Assembly: GCA_047605265.1 (NCBI GenBank)
Contig: JASGFY010000007.1
Location: 31,282-95,281 of the forward strand
Direction of reading: 5' to 3'
From: Solimonas sp047605265
Lineage (GTDB): Bacteria > Pseudomonadota > Gammaproteobacteria > Nevskiales > Nevskiaceae
DNA: 64,000 bases
Position numbers and translations under genes: made by a program. The notes beneath the pieces are model-generated. The model made no database searches. It was not told where the DNA came from and saw only the letters and a list, made by a program, of their open reading frames with translations. This document shows positions 51,046-59,546 of the stretch, piece by piece. Each line of letters starts with the position of its first letter. Position 1 is the stretch's first letter.

Positions 51046-52311
51046 TCACGTGGCCGCTGATGCGCGCGGGATGCGCCGCAGCAAGGTGCCGGCGAGAATG
51101 AACAGCACGGCGGCGCTGGCGGCAAGCGAGGCATGGATGCCGACGCGCGCGCCGGCCAGGCCGACGGTGACGCCGCTGAAGGTGCGCATGCCCATCGCGA
51201 ACATGTTGTAGACGCCGATCGCGCGGCCACGCATCTCGGCCGGCGCGTTGAGCTGCACCAGCGTCTGCGCCATCGAGTTGAACGACAGCTCGACGAAACC
51301 GGCGACGAACAACAGCGCGAGCGCCAGCGGGTAGAACGGATTCAGTGCGAAACCGCCAAGCGCCGCGCACCAGATCATCGCCAGTACGCAGGCGGTGCGC
51401 GGATGCGGCTGCAGCAGGCCGCGGCTCTCCAGCACGAAGCCGGCGATCAGCGCGCCGGCCGCGTCGGCGCCGAGCAGCGCGCCGTAGGCCAGATCGACGT
51501 GGCCGTCGCCGAGACCGAAATCGTGCGCGAAGCCCGGCATCTGCGCCTGGTAGGCATTGCCGATGAACAGCGAGGCGCCGCCGGCGAGCAGGGTCATGGA
51601 AATGATCACGCGATGCTGCGCGATCTCTCGTATCGCCTGCACGATGTCGCCGAGGCTGCGCACCGCGCGCTGCGCGACGGCGGCGCCGGCCTGACGGAAC
51701 TTCGGCCCGTACGGAGCGCTCACGAGCCAGCCGACGAACGGCAGGTACAGCACGGCGTTGACGAGGATGCCGGCCTTCGGACCGAGCGCCAGCAGCAGCG
51801 CGCTGCCGACCGCCGGTCCGAACAGCAGGCCGAGCTGGCGCGACGTGGCATTGAGGCGCACCGCGCTCTGCAGCTGCTCGCGGCCGACGATGTCGTGCAG
51901 CAGCACCTGCGACGGCGGGCCCCAGATGACGCCGGCGCAGCCGTGCACGATCAGCAGCAACGCGGCGTGCCAGACCTGCAGGGTGTCGGTGATGAACAGT
52001 ACGCCCCAGAGGATCGACACGCTCATGAACAGCGCCATGCCAAGCTGGATCATGCGCCGCGGGTCGAAACGGTCGGCCAGCGCGCCGGACGCCACCGAGA
52101 ACATCAGGAACGGCAGCCAGTGCGAGACGACCGCGAAGCCGCCGAGCGCCGGCGAATGGAATTTCTGGAAGATGACCCAGTAGCTGATCACGTGCTCGAT
52201 GCTGTCGGCCATCATGACCAACGTCGACAGCATGAAATAGACGCGGAAACCGGGATGACGCAGCGCGGCGAACGAGACATGCGCGCCGGCGGGAGCAGGG
52301 GACGGAGACAA
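51046..52311 (-). CDS. MFS transporter (EntS/MFS_3-like)
   Basis: 421-aa, 12-helix major facilitator of the enterobactin exporter-like branch. The A-type motif SGALADRFDPRRMI follows helix 2. The only available start in this frame is TTG at 52311, because a stop codon lies shortly upstream, giving MSPSPAPAGAHVSFAAL. It is monocistronic and convergent with the methyltransferase. No siderophore genes are nearby, so the substrate is open. Confidence 0.88.
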   Translation of the reverse strand: MSPSPAPAGAHVSFAALRHPGFRVYFMLSTLVMMADSIEHVISYWVIFQKFHSPALGGFAVVSHWLPFLMFSVASGALADRFDPRRMIQLGMALFMSVSILWGVLFITDTLQVWHAALLLIVHGCAGVIWGPPSQVLLHDIVGREQLQSAVRLNATSRQLGLLFGPAVGSALLLALGPKAGILVNAVLYLPFVGWLVSAPYGPKFRQAGAAVAQRAVRSLGDIVQAIREIAQHRVIISMTLLAGGASLFIGNAYQAQMPGFAHDFGLGDGHVDLAYGALLGADAAGALIAGFVLESRGLLQPHPRTACVLAMIWCAALGGFALNPFYPLALALLFVAGFVELSFNSMAQTLVQLNAPAEMRGRAIGVYNMFAMGMRTFSGVTVGLAGARVGIHASLAASAAVLFILAGTLLRRIPRASAAT

Positions 52312-52449
52312 GGGCGACTCGCAACGGGAAAGCCGTCATTTTAGCGACAGTCGGGCAGTCTTTCGGCGTCGTGCCGTCACCTCGTTCCCGCGCCGGAGGC
52401 CGGTGGATTCCCCGCTAAAATCGCCGCGCGATCTGTTGGGTCGCTACCG

Positions 52450-52672
52450 TGTCAGACTCATCTGAGATTTCCTTATGCACAAGCCGCGCGCATTGGATTT
52501 GCGCGACACAAGCAGGACATGCTTCATTAACATTCTCGTTACATGCTTTCTTTCTATTGATTAACAAAGGAATATTTTTATCCAGGTGGTGCCTGTCCGT
52601 ACCGCCGGGCAAGCTCCCGGGCGGCGCGCGAGCGCTAAAGCGGTGCATCATTCACACGCTTATCCACAAGCC
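52450..52672 (+). promoter_or_regulatory. AT-rich leader of priA with DnaA-box-like sites
   Basis: About 220 bases before priA. DnaA-type nonamers are TTATGCACA (52473-52481, fits TTATNCACA), TTATCCAGG (52578-52586, 7 of 9) and a perfect TTATCCACA (52660-52668) ending 4 bases before the priA ATG. Between the first and second lies an unusually AT-rich tract (about 52,525-52,581). The tract may hold the priA promoter. No gene is seen. Confidence 0.55.
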
Positions 52673-54796
52673 ATGCGCGATCTGCTGAGCAGCGTGGCCG
52701 TGCCGGTGCCGCTCTACCGCAGCTTCGACTATCGCATCGCCGCGGCCGACGCCGCGCGCCTGCGGCCGGGCATGCGCGTGCGCGTGCCGTTCGGCCGGCG
52801 CCAGCTCACCGGCGTCGTCGTCCGCGCGCCGTTCGAGCGTCCGGACGACGGCCAGGACTACCGCGACATCACCGCCGTGCTCGACGAGGCGCCGCTGCTC
52901 GGGACCGAGCTGCTGAGCTTTTGCGCATGGGCCGCCGAGTATTACCGCCATCCGCTGGGCGAGGTCATCGCCGCGGCATTGCCCGGCGACCTCAAGCACG
53001 AGGGCCGCGCCGGATACACGCCGGCACGGCAATGGCGGCTAACGGCGGCCGGCCGTGACGCGCTGCCGGCGCTGCCGCGCGCCGACTGGCATGCCGACGC
53101 GGCGATGCGCGCACGGCTCGAAACGCTCGGCTGGATCGAGAGCGTCGCCGTCGATACGGAATCCGCGGCGCGCGCCGACGCGCCGACGCTGACCGCCGCG
53201 CAGGCCGCGGCGCTGCGCGAACTCGAAGCCGGCGACGCGTCCCGGCCCGGCCATTTCCGCGTCAGCCTGCTCGAAGGCGTCACCGGCAGCGGCAAGACCG
53301 AGCTCTATCTGCGCCGTCTCGAAGCCGTGATCGCCGGCGGCGGCCAGGCGCTGGTGCTGGTGCCGGAAATCAGCCTGACGCCGCAGCTGACGCAGCGCCT
53401 GCGCGAACGCCTCGGGCCGCGCGTGTTGAGCTTCCATTCCGGCATGAGCGACGGCGAGCGCGAGCAGGCGTGGCTCGCGGCGCGCGCCGGCGCGGCGCCG
53501 GTGATCGTCGGCACGCGCTCGGCGGTCTTCGTGCCGTTCGCGCGGCTGGCGCTGATCGTCGTCGACGAGGAACACGACCCCTCGTACAAGCAGCAGGACG
53601 GCTTCCGCTATTCGGCGCGCGATCTGGCGATCGTGCGCGCGCAGCGCCTCGAGGCCGAGGTGATCCTCGGCAGCGCGACGCCGTCGCTCGAATCGCTGCA
53701 CAACGCGCGCAGCGGGCGCTACCGCCACGTGCGCCTGCTGCAGCGCGTGCACGCGCAGCCGCCGCCGGCCATCCGCGTACTCGACGTGCGCGGCCAGACG
53801 CTCGCGCACGGCCTGTCGTCGCCGCTGCTCGCTGCGCTCGACGCCTGTCTCGAGCGCGGCGAACAGGCGCTGCTGTTCATCAATCGGCGCGGCTATGCGC
53901 CGATGCTGCTGTGCCACGGCTGCGGCTGGCGCGCGGCGTGCACGGCCTGCGACGCGCGCCTGACCCTGCACCGCGGGCGCGGGCGCCTGATCTGCCATCA
54001 CTGCGGCGCGCAACAGCCGGTGCCGAAAGCCTGCCCGTCCTGCGGCGAGGCCGAGCTGATGCCGCTCGGCCAGGGCACCGAGCGCATCGAACAGACGCTC
54101 GCCAACCGTTATCCGCGAAAACGCATCGAACGGCTCGACTCGGACCGCCTGACCCGGCGGCATGAACTCGAACGCCTGCTCGCCGATGTGCGCGCGCAGC
54201 GCGTCGACGTGCTGGTCGGCACGCAGATCCTCGCCAAGGGCCACGACTTCCCGAACCTGTCGCTGGTCGGCATCGTTTCGGCGGATCAGGCGCTGTACGG
54301 TGCCGACTTCCGCGCGATCGAGCGCATGGGCCAGATCGTCACGCAGGTCGCCGGCCGCGCCGGCCGCGCCGGACAGGCCGGCGAGGTCTGGCTGCAGACG
54401 CACGAGCCGCAGCATCCGCTGCTGCGCACGCTGGTCGAACGCGGCTATGACGCGCTCGCCGGCGCACTGCTCGCGGAACGCGCGATGGCGAAGCTGCCGC
54501 CGTACGCGCACCTCGCGCTGCTGCGCGCCGAGGCGCAGGACGCGGCGCTGCCGCTGCGCTTTCTGCGCGCTGCGCGCGCACTGTACGCACCGTTCGCCGA
54601 CGTGCAGACGATGGAACCGATCCCGTCCGGCATGGAGCGCCGCGCCGGCTTCACCCGCGCGCAGCTGCTGCTGCAGTCCGACGGCCGCGCCGCGCTGCAG
54701 CGCGCGCTCGCCGCCACCGTGCCGCGCCTGGGCGAGCTGCCCGACGCGCGCCGCGTACGCTGGTCGGTCGACGTCGATCCGGCGGATCTGTTCTAG
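52673..54796 (+). CDS. priA: Primosomal protein N' (replication restart helicase PriA)
   Basis: 707-aa 3'-5' DNA helicase that reloads the replisome at stalled forks. The N-terminal 3' DNA-binding domain (VAVPVPLYRSFDYR) is followed by a helicase core with Walker A GVTGSGKTEL, DEEH box VVDEEHDPSYKQ and GSATPSLES. The Zn-binding insertion has eight Cys (CHGCGW, CTACDA, CHHCGA, CPSCGE), and GRAGRAGQAGEV is motif VI. The length is normal. The start MRDLLSSVAVP follows the DnaA-box leader. Confidence 0.97.
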   Translation: MRDLLSSVAVPVPLYRSFDYRIAAADAARLRPGMRVRVPFGRRQLTGVVVRAPFERPDDGQDYRDITAVLDEAPLLGTELLSFCAWAAEYYRHPLGEVIAAALPGDLKHEGRAGYTPARQWRLTAAGRDALPALPRADWHADAAMRARLETLGWIESVAVDTESAARADAPTLTAAQAAALRELEAGDASRPGHFRVSLLEGVTGSGKTELYLRRLEAVIAGGGQALVLVPEISLTPQLTQRLRERLGPRVLSFHSGMSDGEREQAWLAARAGAAPVIVGTRSAVFVPFARLALIVVDEEHDPSYKQQDGFRYSARDLAIVRAQRLEAEVILGSATPSLESLHNARSGRYRHVRLLQRVHAQPPPAIRVLDVRGQTLAHGLSSPLLAALDACLERGEQALLFINRRGYAPMLLCHGCGWRAACTACDARLTLHRGRGRLICHHCGAQQPVPKACPSCGEAELMPLGQGTERIEQTLANRYPRKRIERLDSDRLTRRHELERLLADVRAQRVDVLVGTQILAKGHDFPNLSLVGIVSADQALYGADFRAIERMGQIVTQVAGRAGRAGQAGEVWLQTHEPQHPLLRTLVERGYDALAGALLAERAMAKLPPYAHLALLRAEAQDAALPLRFLRAARALYAPFADVQTMEPIPSGMERRAGFTRAQLLLQSDGRAALQRALAATVPRLGELPDARRVRWSVDVDPADLF

Positions 54797-54797
54797 C

Positions 54798-54889
54798 CGT
54801 CATTGCGAGCGCAACGAAGCAATCCAGTTCCGACAGCAGATCGGGGCACCGGACTGGATTGCTTCGTCGCTGCGCTCCTCGCAACGACG
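54798..54889. repeat. REP-like palindromic repeat between priA and the GDT1 exporter
   Basis: The left arm (54798-54827) begins CGTCATTGCGAGC and ends AAGCAATCCAG. The right arm (54854-54889) begins CTGGATTGCTTCGTCGC and ends CGCAACGACG. The arms are inverted complements with a 26-base centre. This sequence type occurs as a dispersed intergenic palindrome in many bacteria. It separates convergent genes and may act as a bidirectional terminator. Confidence 0.8.
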
Positions 54890-54894
54890 AGGAC

Positions 54895-55470
54895 TCAGCC
54901 CGCGATCGAATGTCGGAACACCAGCGTCGTCACGCCGATGACGATGAACAAACCGGCGGCGGCGATGCGAATCACCCTCAGCGGCAGCTTGGTCGCCAGC
55001 GCCGCGCCGACGAAGATCACCGGCACGTCGGCCAGCATCATGCCGGTCGTCGTGCCGGCGACGACGGCGGGCAGCGAATCGAAGCGCGCGGCGAGCAGGG
55101 TCGTGGCGATCTGCGTCTTGTCGCCGATCTCGGCGAGGAAAAAGGCGATCGCCGTGACGAGGAACGCGCTGCCGCTGCCCTGCGGCGCAGCCTCTTCCTC
55201 GTCGATCTGGTCCGGCACCAGCGCCCAGAGGCCGACGGCGATGAACAGGCCGCCGACGATCCACGGCAGCCAGCCGGCCGGCACCACGGTGCGCACCCAG
55301 CCGCCGAGCAGGCCGGCGAGGGCGTGGTTGAGCAGAGTCGCGACGAGGATGCCGGCGATCACCGGCAGGGGCCTGCGAAAGCGCGTAGCCAGCACCAGCG
55401 CGAGCAACATGGTCTTGTCGCCGATTTCGCCGAGCAGCACGGCGCCGGTCGATACGAGGAAGGCTTCCAT
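54895..55470 (-). CDS. TMEM165/GDT1-family manganese exporter
   Basis: 191-aa inner-membrane protein with six helices in two homologous halves, each with the family motif ExGDKT (LLGEIGDKTML and FLAEIGDKTQI). The acidic loop QIDEEEAAPQ separates the halves. GDT1-type proteins move Mn2+ or Ca2+ against protons; the bacterial examples next to Mn riboswitches act as Mn exporters. Such a riboswitch lies directly upstream here, which strongly supports manganese as the substrate. Confidence 0.92.
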   Translation of the reverse strand: MEAFLVSTGAVLLGEIGDKTMLLALVLATRFRRPLPVIAGILVATLLNHALAGLLGGWVRTVVPAGWLPWIVGGLFIAVGLWALVPDQIDEEEAAPQGSGSAFLVTAIAFFLAEIGDKTQIATTLLAARFDSLPAVVAGTTTGMMLADVPVIFVGAALATKLPLRVIRIAAAGLFIVIGVTTLVFRHSIAG

Positions 55471-55553
55471 AATGGAGTTTCGGGTTTTTCGAGTGAGCCG
55501 GACGTTACGCAAGACCGGACGCACGAAGCCCGCCCGGCGGCCGCTTCGCAAGT

Positions 55554-55690
55554 CCTGGTCTCGCCACACCGCGGGTCCGCAGACCTCGCTGCTGGTCGCG
55601 CCATGCCGCGCCGCATCGCTGCCACGGAGCCGACAAGCATGTTGACGCGTCCTCCCGCCTCGCGCGGGACGGCTACTCCCCAAATACGGG
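55554..55690 (-). ncRNA. yybP-ykoY manganese riboswitch
   Basis: On the minus strand the leader begins near 55690 with TTGGGGAGTAGCCG, continues through CGTCAACATGCTTG and ends with GTGGCGAGACCAGG (55554-55567). GGGGAGUAGC and UGGCGAGACC are the two conserved Mn-binding halves of the yybP-ykoY aptamer. A downstream hairpin with CGAAGC/GCTTCG arms (about 55523-55547) may be the expression switch before the ATG at 55470. The aptamer precedes a GDT1 exporter, a known target class. Confidence 0.9.
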
Positions 55691-55787
55691 GCGCAGCCTA
55701 ACCGATTTCGATGTCGAGCAAAAGACGGGCCTCGCGCCCGCCGGCTACAATCCGCGCCCAAAAACCCGTCCTACGCTTGGTTCTTCG

Positions 55788-57575
55788 ATGAAAACGCAGT
55801 TGCAGGAATTGCTCGCCCGCGCCCTCGATCAGGTTCTGAGCGGACTCGACGCGGCGCGACCGGCCGGCGATTTCAGCATCAACCTCGATGCGACCAAGGA
55901 CGCCAGGTTCGGCGACTTCCAGACCAACCTCGCGCTGCAACTGGCCAAGCCGCTCGGCAAGCCGCCGCGCGCCGTCGCCGAGGCGCTGGTGCGGGCGCTG
56001 CCGGCATCGGACAGCGTCGCCCGGATCGAGATCGCCGGCCCCGGCTTCATCAACTTCTTCCTGAACCGCGCGGCGTTCCAGAACGTCGTCGCCGACGTGC
56101 TCGCGCAGGGCGCGAACTACGGCCGCGACGCCTCCGGCACCCGGGGCCGCATCATGGTCGAGTTCGTCTCCGCGAATCCGACCGGCCCGATGCACGTCGG
56201 CCACGGCCGCGGCGCCGCGTACGGCGATTCGGTCGCCAAGCTGCTCGCGGCGACCGGCTGGACGGTGTGGCGCGAGTACTACATCAACGACGCCGGCCGC
56301 CAGGTCGACGTGCTCGCGGTCAGCGTCTGGCTGCGCTACCTGCAGGCCTGCGGCGAGACGATCGACGTGCCGCGCCGCGGCTATCCCGGCGACTACATCA
56401 AGAAGACTGCGGCCGCCGTGCTCGACGCGCACGGTCGTGCCTTCGTACGCACGGCCAACGAGGTGCTCGCCGGCCTGCCGACCGACACCGCCGCGCCGGA
56501 CGGCGCCGGCGACGCCGAGAAGGAAGCCGCGAAGACGCAGCAGGAACGCTATCTCGACGCACTGATCGAGCGCGCGAAAACGCTGCTCGGCGACGGCTAC
56601 CGCGCGATCCAGGACGCCGCGCTCGCCGATCAGCTCGGCGCGATCCGCAAGACGCTCGCCGACTTCAACGTCGCGTTCGACCAGTGGAGCTCGGAGAAAG
56701 CGCTGGTCGACTCCGGTTTCGTGCAGAAGGCGCTGAAGCGTCTTGCCGACAAGGGCCTGACCTACGAGAAGGACGGCGCGCTGTGGATGCGCACCGAGGC
56801 CTTCGGCGACGAGAAGGATCGCGTGCTGGTCAAGGCCGACGGCGCCGCCACCTACTTCTGCAACGACCTCGCCTACCACGTCGACAAGCTCGATCGCGGC
56901 TGGACGACGCTGATGGACGTCTGGGGCGCCGACCACCACGGCTACATCGCCCGCGTGCGCGCCGCGATCGAAGCGCTGACTTCCCGCCACGACGCGCTGA
57001 ACGTGCAGCTGATCCAGTTCGTCACGCTGTCGAGCGGCCGCATGGGCAAGCGCAGCGGCAATTTCGTGACCCTGCAGGATCTCATCGACGAGGCCGGCAC
57101 CGACGCGACGCGCTTCTTCTATCTCACACGCTCGCACGACCAGCATCTGGAGTTCGACATCGATCTCGCGCGCTCGCAGTCGAACGACAACCCGGTCTAT
57201 TACGTGCAGTACGCGCACGCGCGCATCTGCCGCGTGTTCGAACAACTCGCCGAGAAAGGCGATACGTGGAAGGCCGAGAACGCGACGGCGGCGCTGCACC
57301 GCCTCGACAACGAACACGAGAAAGCGCTGCTGACGCTGCTCGGCCGCTATCCGGAAACGCTGCGCAAGGCTGCGGCGGCGTACACGCCGCACACCGTCGT
57401 GTTCTACCTCAAGGACCTCGCCGAGGCGCTGCACGGCTACTACAACGCGCACCGCTTCCTCGTCGACGGCGATGCCGAACTGCAGGACGCGCGCCTCGCG
57501 CTGATCGCCGCGACGCGCCAGGTGCTGAAGAACGGCCTGACGATCCTCGGCGTCAGCGCGCCGGAGAAGATGTAG
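55788..57575 (+). CDS. argS: Arginyl-tRNA synthetase
   Basis: 595-aa class I enzyme charging tRNA-Arg. The N-terminal Arg-specific domain (FSINLDATKDARFGDFQTN) is followed by the HIGH motif as HVGH in NPTGPMHVGHGRG. The KMSK-like loop is MGKRSGNF, and a DALR anticodon-binding domain ends the protein. A TACAAT box lies about 36 bases upstream. The gene is divergent from the riboswitch leader. Confidence 0.97.
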   Translation: MKTQLQELLARALDQVLSGLDAARPAGDFSINLDATKDARFGDFQTNLALQLAKPLGKPPRAVAEALVRALPASDSVARIEIAGPGFINFFLNRAAFQNVVADVLAQGANYGRDASGTRGRIMVEFVSANPTGPMHVGHGRGAAYGDSVAKLLAATGWTVWREYYINDAGRQVDVLAVSVWLRYLQACGETIDVPRRGYPGDYIKKTAAAVLDAHGRAFVRTANEVLAGLPTDTAAPDGAGDAEKEAAKTQQERYLDALIERAKTLLGDGYRAIQDAALADQLGAIRKTLADFNVAFDQWSSEKALVDSGFVQKALKRLADKGLTYEKDGALWMRTEAFGDEKDRVLVKADGAATYFCNDLAYHVDKLDRGWTTLMDVWGADHHGYIARVRAAIEALTSRHDALNVQLIQFVTLSSGRMGKRSGNFVTLQDLIDEAGTDATRFFYLTRSHDQHLEFDIDLARSQSNDNPVYYVQYAHARICRVFEQLAEKGDTWKAENATAALHRLDNEHEKALLTLLGRYPETLRKAAAAYTPHTVVFYLKDLAEALHGYYNAHRFLVDGDAELQDARLALIAATRQVLKNGLTILGVSAPEKM

Positions 57576-57595
57576 GCCGGCGCAACGTGATCCGC

Positions 57596-57632
57596 GTCAT
57601 GCCGCCGTTTGGATCAGGCGCGGCGGCATGAC
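57596..57632 (+). repeat. 12-bp-stem hairpin after argS
   Basis: GTCATGCCGCCG (57596-57607) pairs perfectly with 57621-57632 around a 13-base loop. There is no T-run directly after it. It may stabilise the argS message end or act as a weak terminator before the SPOR gene. Confidence 0.5.
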
Positions 57633-57665
57633 AGACTGGCGCTTACTTTTTCCGATCCGACGAGC

Positions 57666-58349
57666 ATGTCCCGCGATTACGCCCAGCGCAGCACCGGCAG
57701 CCGACGGCCGACCCGCAGCAACAGCCGGCGCAGCGGCGGCGTGCCCGGCTGGATCTGGCTGATCGCCGGCCTGTCGTTCGGCCTCGCCGTCGCCGCCTTC
57801 GTTTACATCAAGCGGCCGGTCGACAACAGCCATCTGATTCCGCAGGCGCACGAGGGCGACGGCGACGGAGCGGCGAGCGACGGCAGCGGCAAGCCGGCGC
57901 CGCGCAAGGGCCCCGCCAAACCGCCGTCGCTGCCGTTGCCGCCGAAGGAAAAGGAACGCTTCACGTTCTATGAAATCCTCAAGAATCAGGAAGTCGTGCT
58001 GCCGCGCGAAGCCGCCAAGTCGCCGCAGCCGCCGGTCACGCCCAAGCCGCAGACGCCGTCGAATGCCGACGGCACGCCGCCGCCGTCGCCGGCCGCCAAT
58101 GCCGACGCCAACAGCGGCAGCTACATCATCCAGGTCGCCTCGTACCGCTCGCAGACCGAAGCCGAGAAGCAGAAGGCCAGCCTTGCGCTGATCGGCGTCG
58201 AGGCGCGCATTGAGAGCGTGACGATCGACAACAAGGACACCTTCTATCGCGTGCGCATCGGCCCGGACAAGAACTGGCAGCACGTGCAGCAGACGATGGC
58301 GAGACTCGAATCGAACGGCATCCAGGCGCTGCTCGTGAAGCTGCAGTAG
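57666..58349 (+). CDS. SPOR-domain cell division/peptidoglycan-binding protein (FtsN-like)
   Basis: 227 aa. A basic cytoplasmic tail (residues 1-26) leads to one transmembrane helix (WIWLIAGLSFGLAVAAFVYI), a Pro-rich periplasmic linker containing KERFTFYEILKNQEV, and a C-terminal SPOR domain (about 148-227; YIIQVASYRSQTEAEKQKASL). SPOR domains bind denuded septal peptidoglycan. The architecture is that of FtsN, and the FYEIL segment is common in FtsN-type proteins of this group. Confidence 0.85.
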   Translation: MSRDYAQRSTGSRRPTRSNSRRSGGVPGWIWLIAGLSFGLAVAAFVYIKRPVDNSHLIPQAHEGDGDGAASDGSGKPAPRKGPAKPPSLPLPPKEKERFTFYEILKNQEVVLPREAAKSPQPPVTPKPQTPSNADGTPPPSPAANADANSGSYIIQVASYRSQTEAEKQKASLALIGVEARIESVTIDNKDTFYRVRIGPDKNWQHVQQTMARLESNGIQALLVKLQ

Positions 58350-58363
58350 CGCAAGCGCGCATG

Positions 58364-58391
58364 AAAAAGGGCCGCGCGATCGCGCGGCCCT
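58364..58391 (-). terminator. Intrinsic terminator of rpmE2
   Basis: Palindromic stem GGGCCGCGC/GCGCGGCCC (58369-58377 with 58382-58390) followed on the minus strand by TTTTT (58364-58368). It also sits between convergent genes. Confidence 0.88.
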
Positions 58392-58413
58392 CTGCGTGCT
58401 GCGGCGCTGCGGC

Positions 58414-58659
58414 TTACTTCTTGGTGCCGTAACGCTTGTTGAACTTGCCGACGCGACCGCCGGTGTCGACGACCTTCTGCTTGCCCGTGTAGAACGGATG
58501 CGAGAGGCTCGACGTATCGAGTATGACCGCCGGGTACTCGGTACCGTCGATCTTCAGGGTGTCCTTGGTCTTCACCGTCGAGCGAATCAGGAACACGTGA
58601 TCGGCGGCGCCGTCCTTGAACGCGACCGTGCGGTACTCGGGATGGATGCCGTCTTTCAT
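58414..58659 (-). CDS. rpmE2: 50S ribosomal protein L31 type B (zinc-free)
   Basis: 81 aa starting MKDGIHPEYR with GAAGG just upstream. It lacks the zinc-binding CxxC of the C+ form: there is no Cys in the protein. The signatures SSLSHPFYTGKQK and GRVGKFNKRYG are those of type B L31 (YkgM-like). In many bacteria this form substitutes for the zinc form under zinc shortage. No Zur box was recognised. Confidence 0.95.
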   Translation of the reverse strand: MKDGIHPEYRTVAFKDGAADHVFLIRSTVKTKDTLKIDGTEYPAVILDTSSLSHPFYTGKQKVVDTGGRVGKFNKRYGTKK

Positions 58660-58739
58660 GGGAAAACCTTCACGCAAAAACTCGAAAGGGCGCGAAGTTT
58701 AATGCCGGGCCGGCACGGCCGCAAGCCCCGCGGCGGCCG

Positions 58740-59216
58740 TCAGTCGCGGCGGCGGATGACGACCGTGCCGGCGATCTTGTCGTGCCAGCCCTGCTTGCGG
58801 CGATCGAACGCGACCCAGATCAGGCCGAGGAAGAACGGAATCGTCGACAGGAAATACGCCAGATAGCGGGCGACGAACTGCTTCCAGCTCGGCTTGGCGA
58901 ACGTCCTGGCGTCGACGATCACCGCATTGATGATCATCTTGCCCGGCGTCGCCATGCGCGCCAGCCAGAACGCCAGCACGACGAACGCCAGCATCAGGTG
59001 TACGACGAGCTGCGAATACGGGTCTTCCTCGCTGATGCCGACACCGACGAACTGCAGCACCAGCGCCATCGGCACGAGCACGAACAGCACGACAACGGAA
59101 TCGACGAGGCTCGCGAACACGCGTGCCCAGAAACCGACGTAGTGCACGGCCGGCGCCGACGCCGGCGCCTCCGGAGCGTTCGCCGCGGCCACATTCGCTT
59201 CGCTGAGTTCGTCCAT
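58740..59216 (-). CDS. RDD family membrane protein
   Basis: 158 aa with a disordered Ala/Pro-rich N-terminus, then the RDD domain: YVGFWARVFASLVDSVVV (the R and D of the family), three hydrophobic helices, and GWHDKIAGTVVI at the end. The family is of poorly known function. It lies 42 bases after the CPXCG gene on the same strand. Confidence 0.85.
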   Translation of the reverse strand: MDELSEANVAAANAPEAPASAPAVHYVGFWARVFASLVDSVVVLFVLVPMALVLQFVGVGISEEDPYSQLVVHLMLAFVVLAFWLARMATPGKMIINAVIVDARTFAKPSWKQFVARYLAYFLSTIPFFLGLIWVAFDRRKQGWHDKIAGTVVIRRRD

Positions 59217-59258
59217 TATCCGTCCCCGTTCCTTCGCTGGCGCCGACGCGCGGATCGG

Positions 59259-59450
59259 TCAATCGCTTTCCGGCCCGACCTCGACCGCGCAGCCGCCGCC
59301 ATCTTCGCCGACCTCCACGCGGACCGTCATCGGCCGGCAGCAGACCGGACAGTCCTCGGTATAGACCTGCCTGTCGCCGCCCGAGAGATCGATCTCGAGG
59401 GCGATCTCTTCCCAGCAGGCCGGGCAGGTGACGGTGACTTCTTCGAGCAT
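59259..59450 (-). CDS. CPXCG-motif cysteine-rich protein
   Basis: 63 aa with two cysteine knuckles, CPAC and CPVCC, typical of a small zinc ribbon (CPXCG family), and an acidic Gly-rich tail. The chosen ATG at 59450 leaves the family-typical MLEEVTVTCPAC start. Function unknown. Confidence 0.82.
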   Translation of the reverse strand: MLEEVTVTCPACWEEIALEIDLSGGDRQVYTEDCPVCCRPMTVRVEVGEDGGGCAVEVGPESD

Positions 59451-59546
59451 GACGCGGGTCGATGACGGGTCGCGACCAGTGTTGCAGAACCGTATGCCGG
59501 CGTCATGCCGGCCGGCGGCCGGATCAGTCCGCCGGACCACGATCCG

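Noticed and set aside
52415..52651. Small minus-strand frame in the AT-rich priA leader
   Set aside because: No ribosome site, no recognisable product, and it overlaps the DnaA-box region and the priA promoter area.
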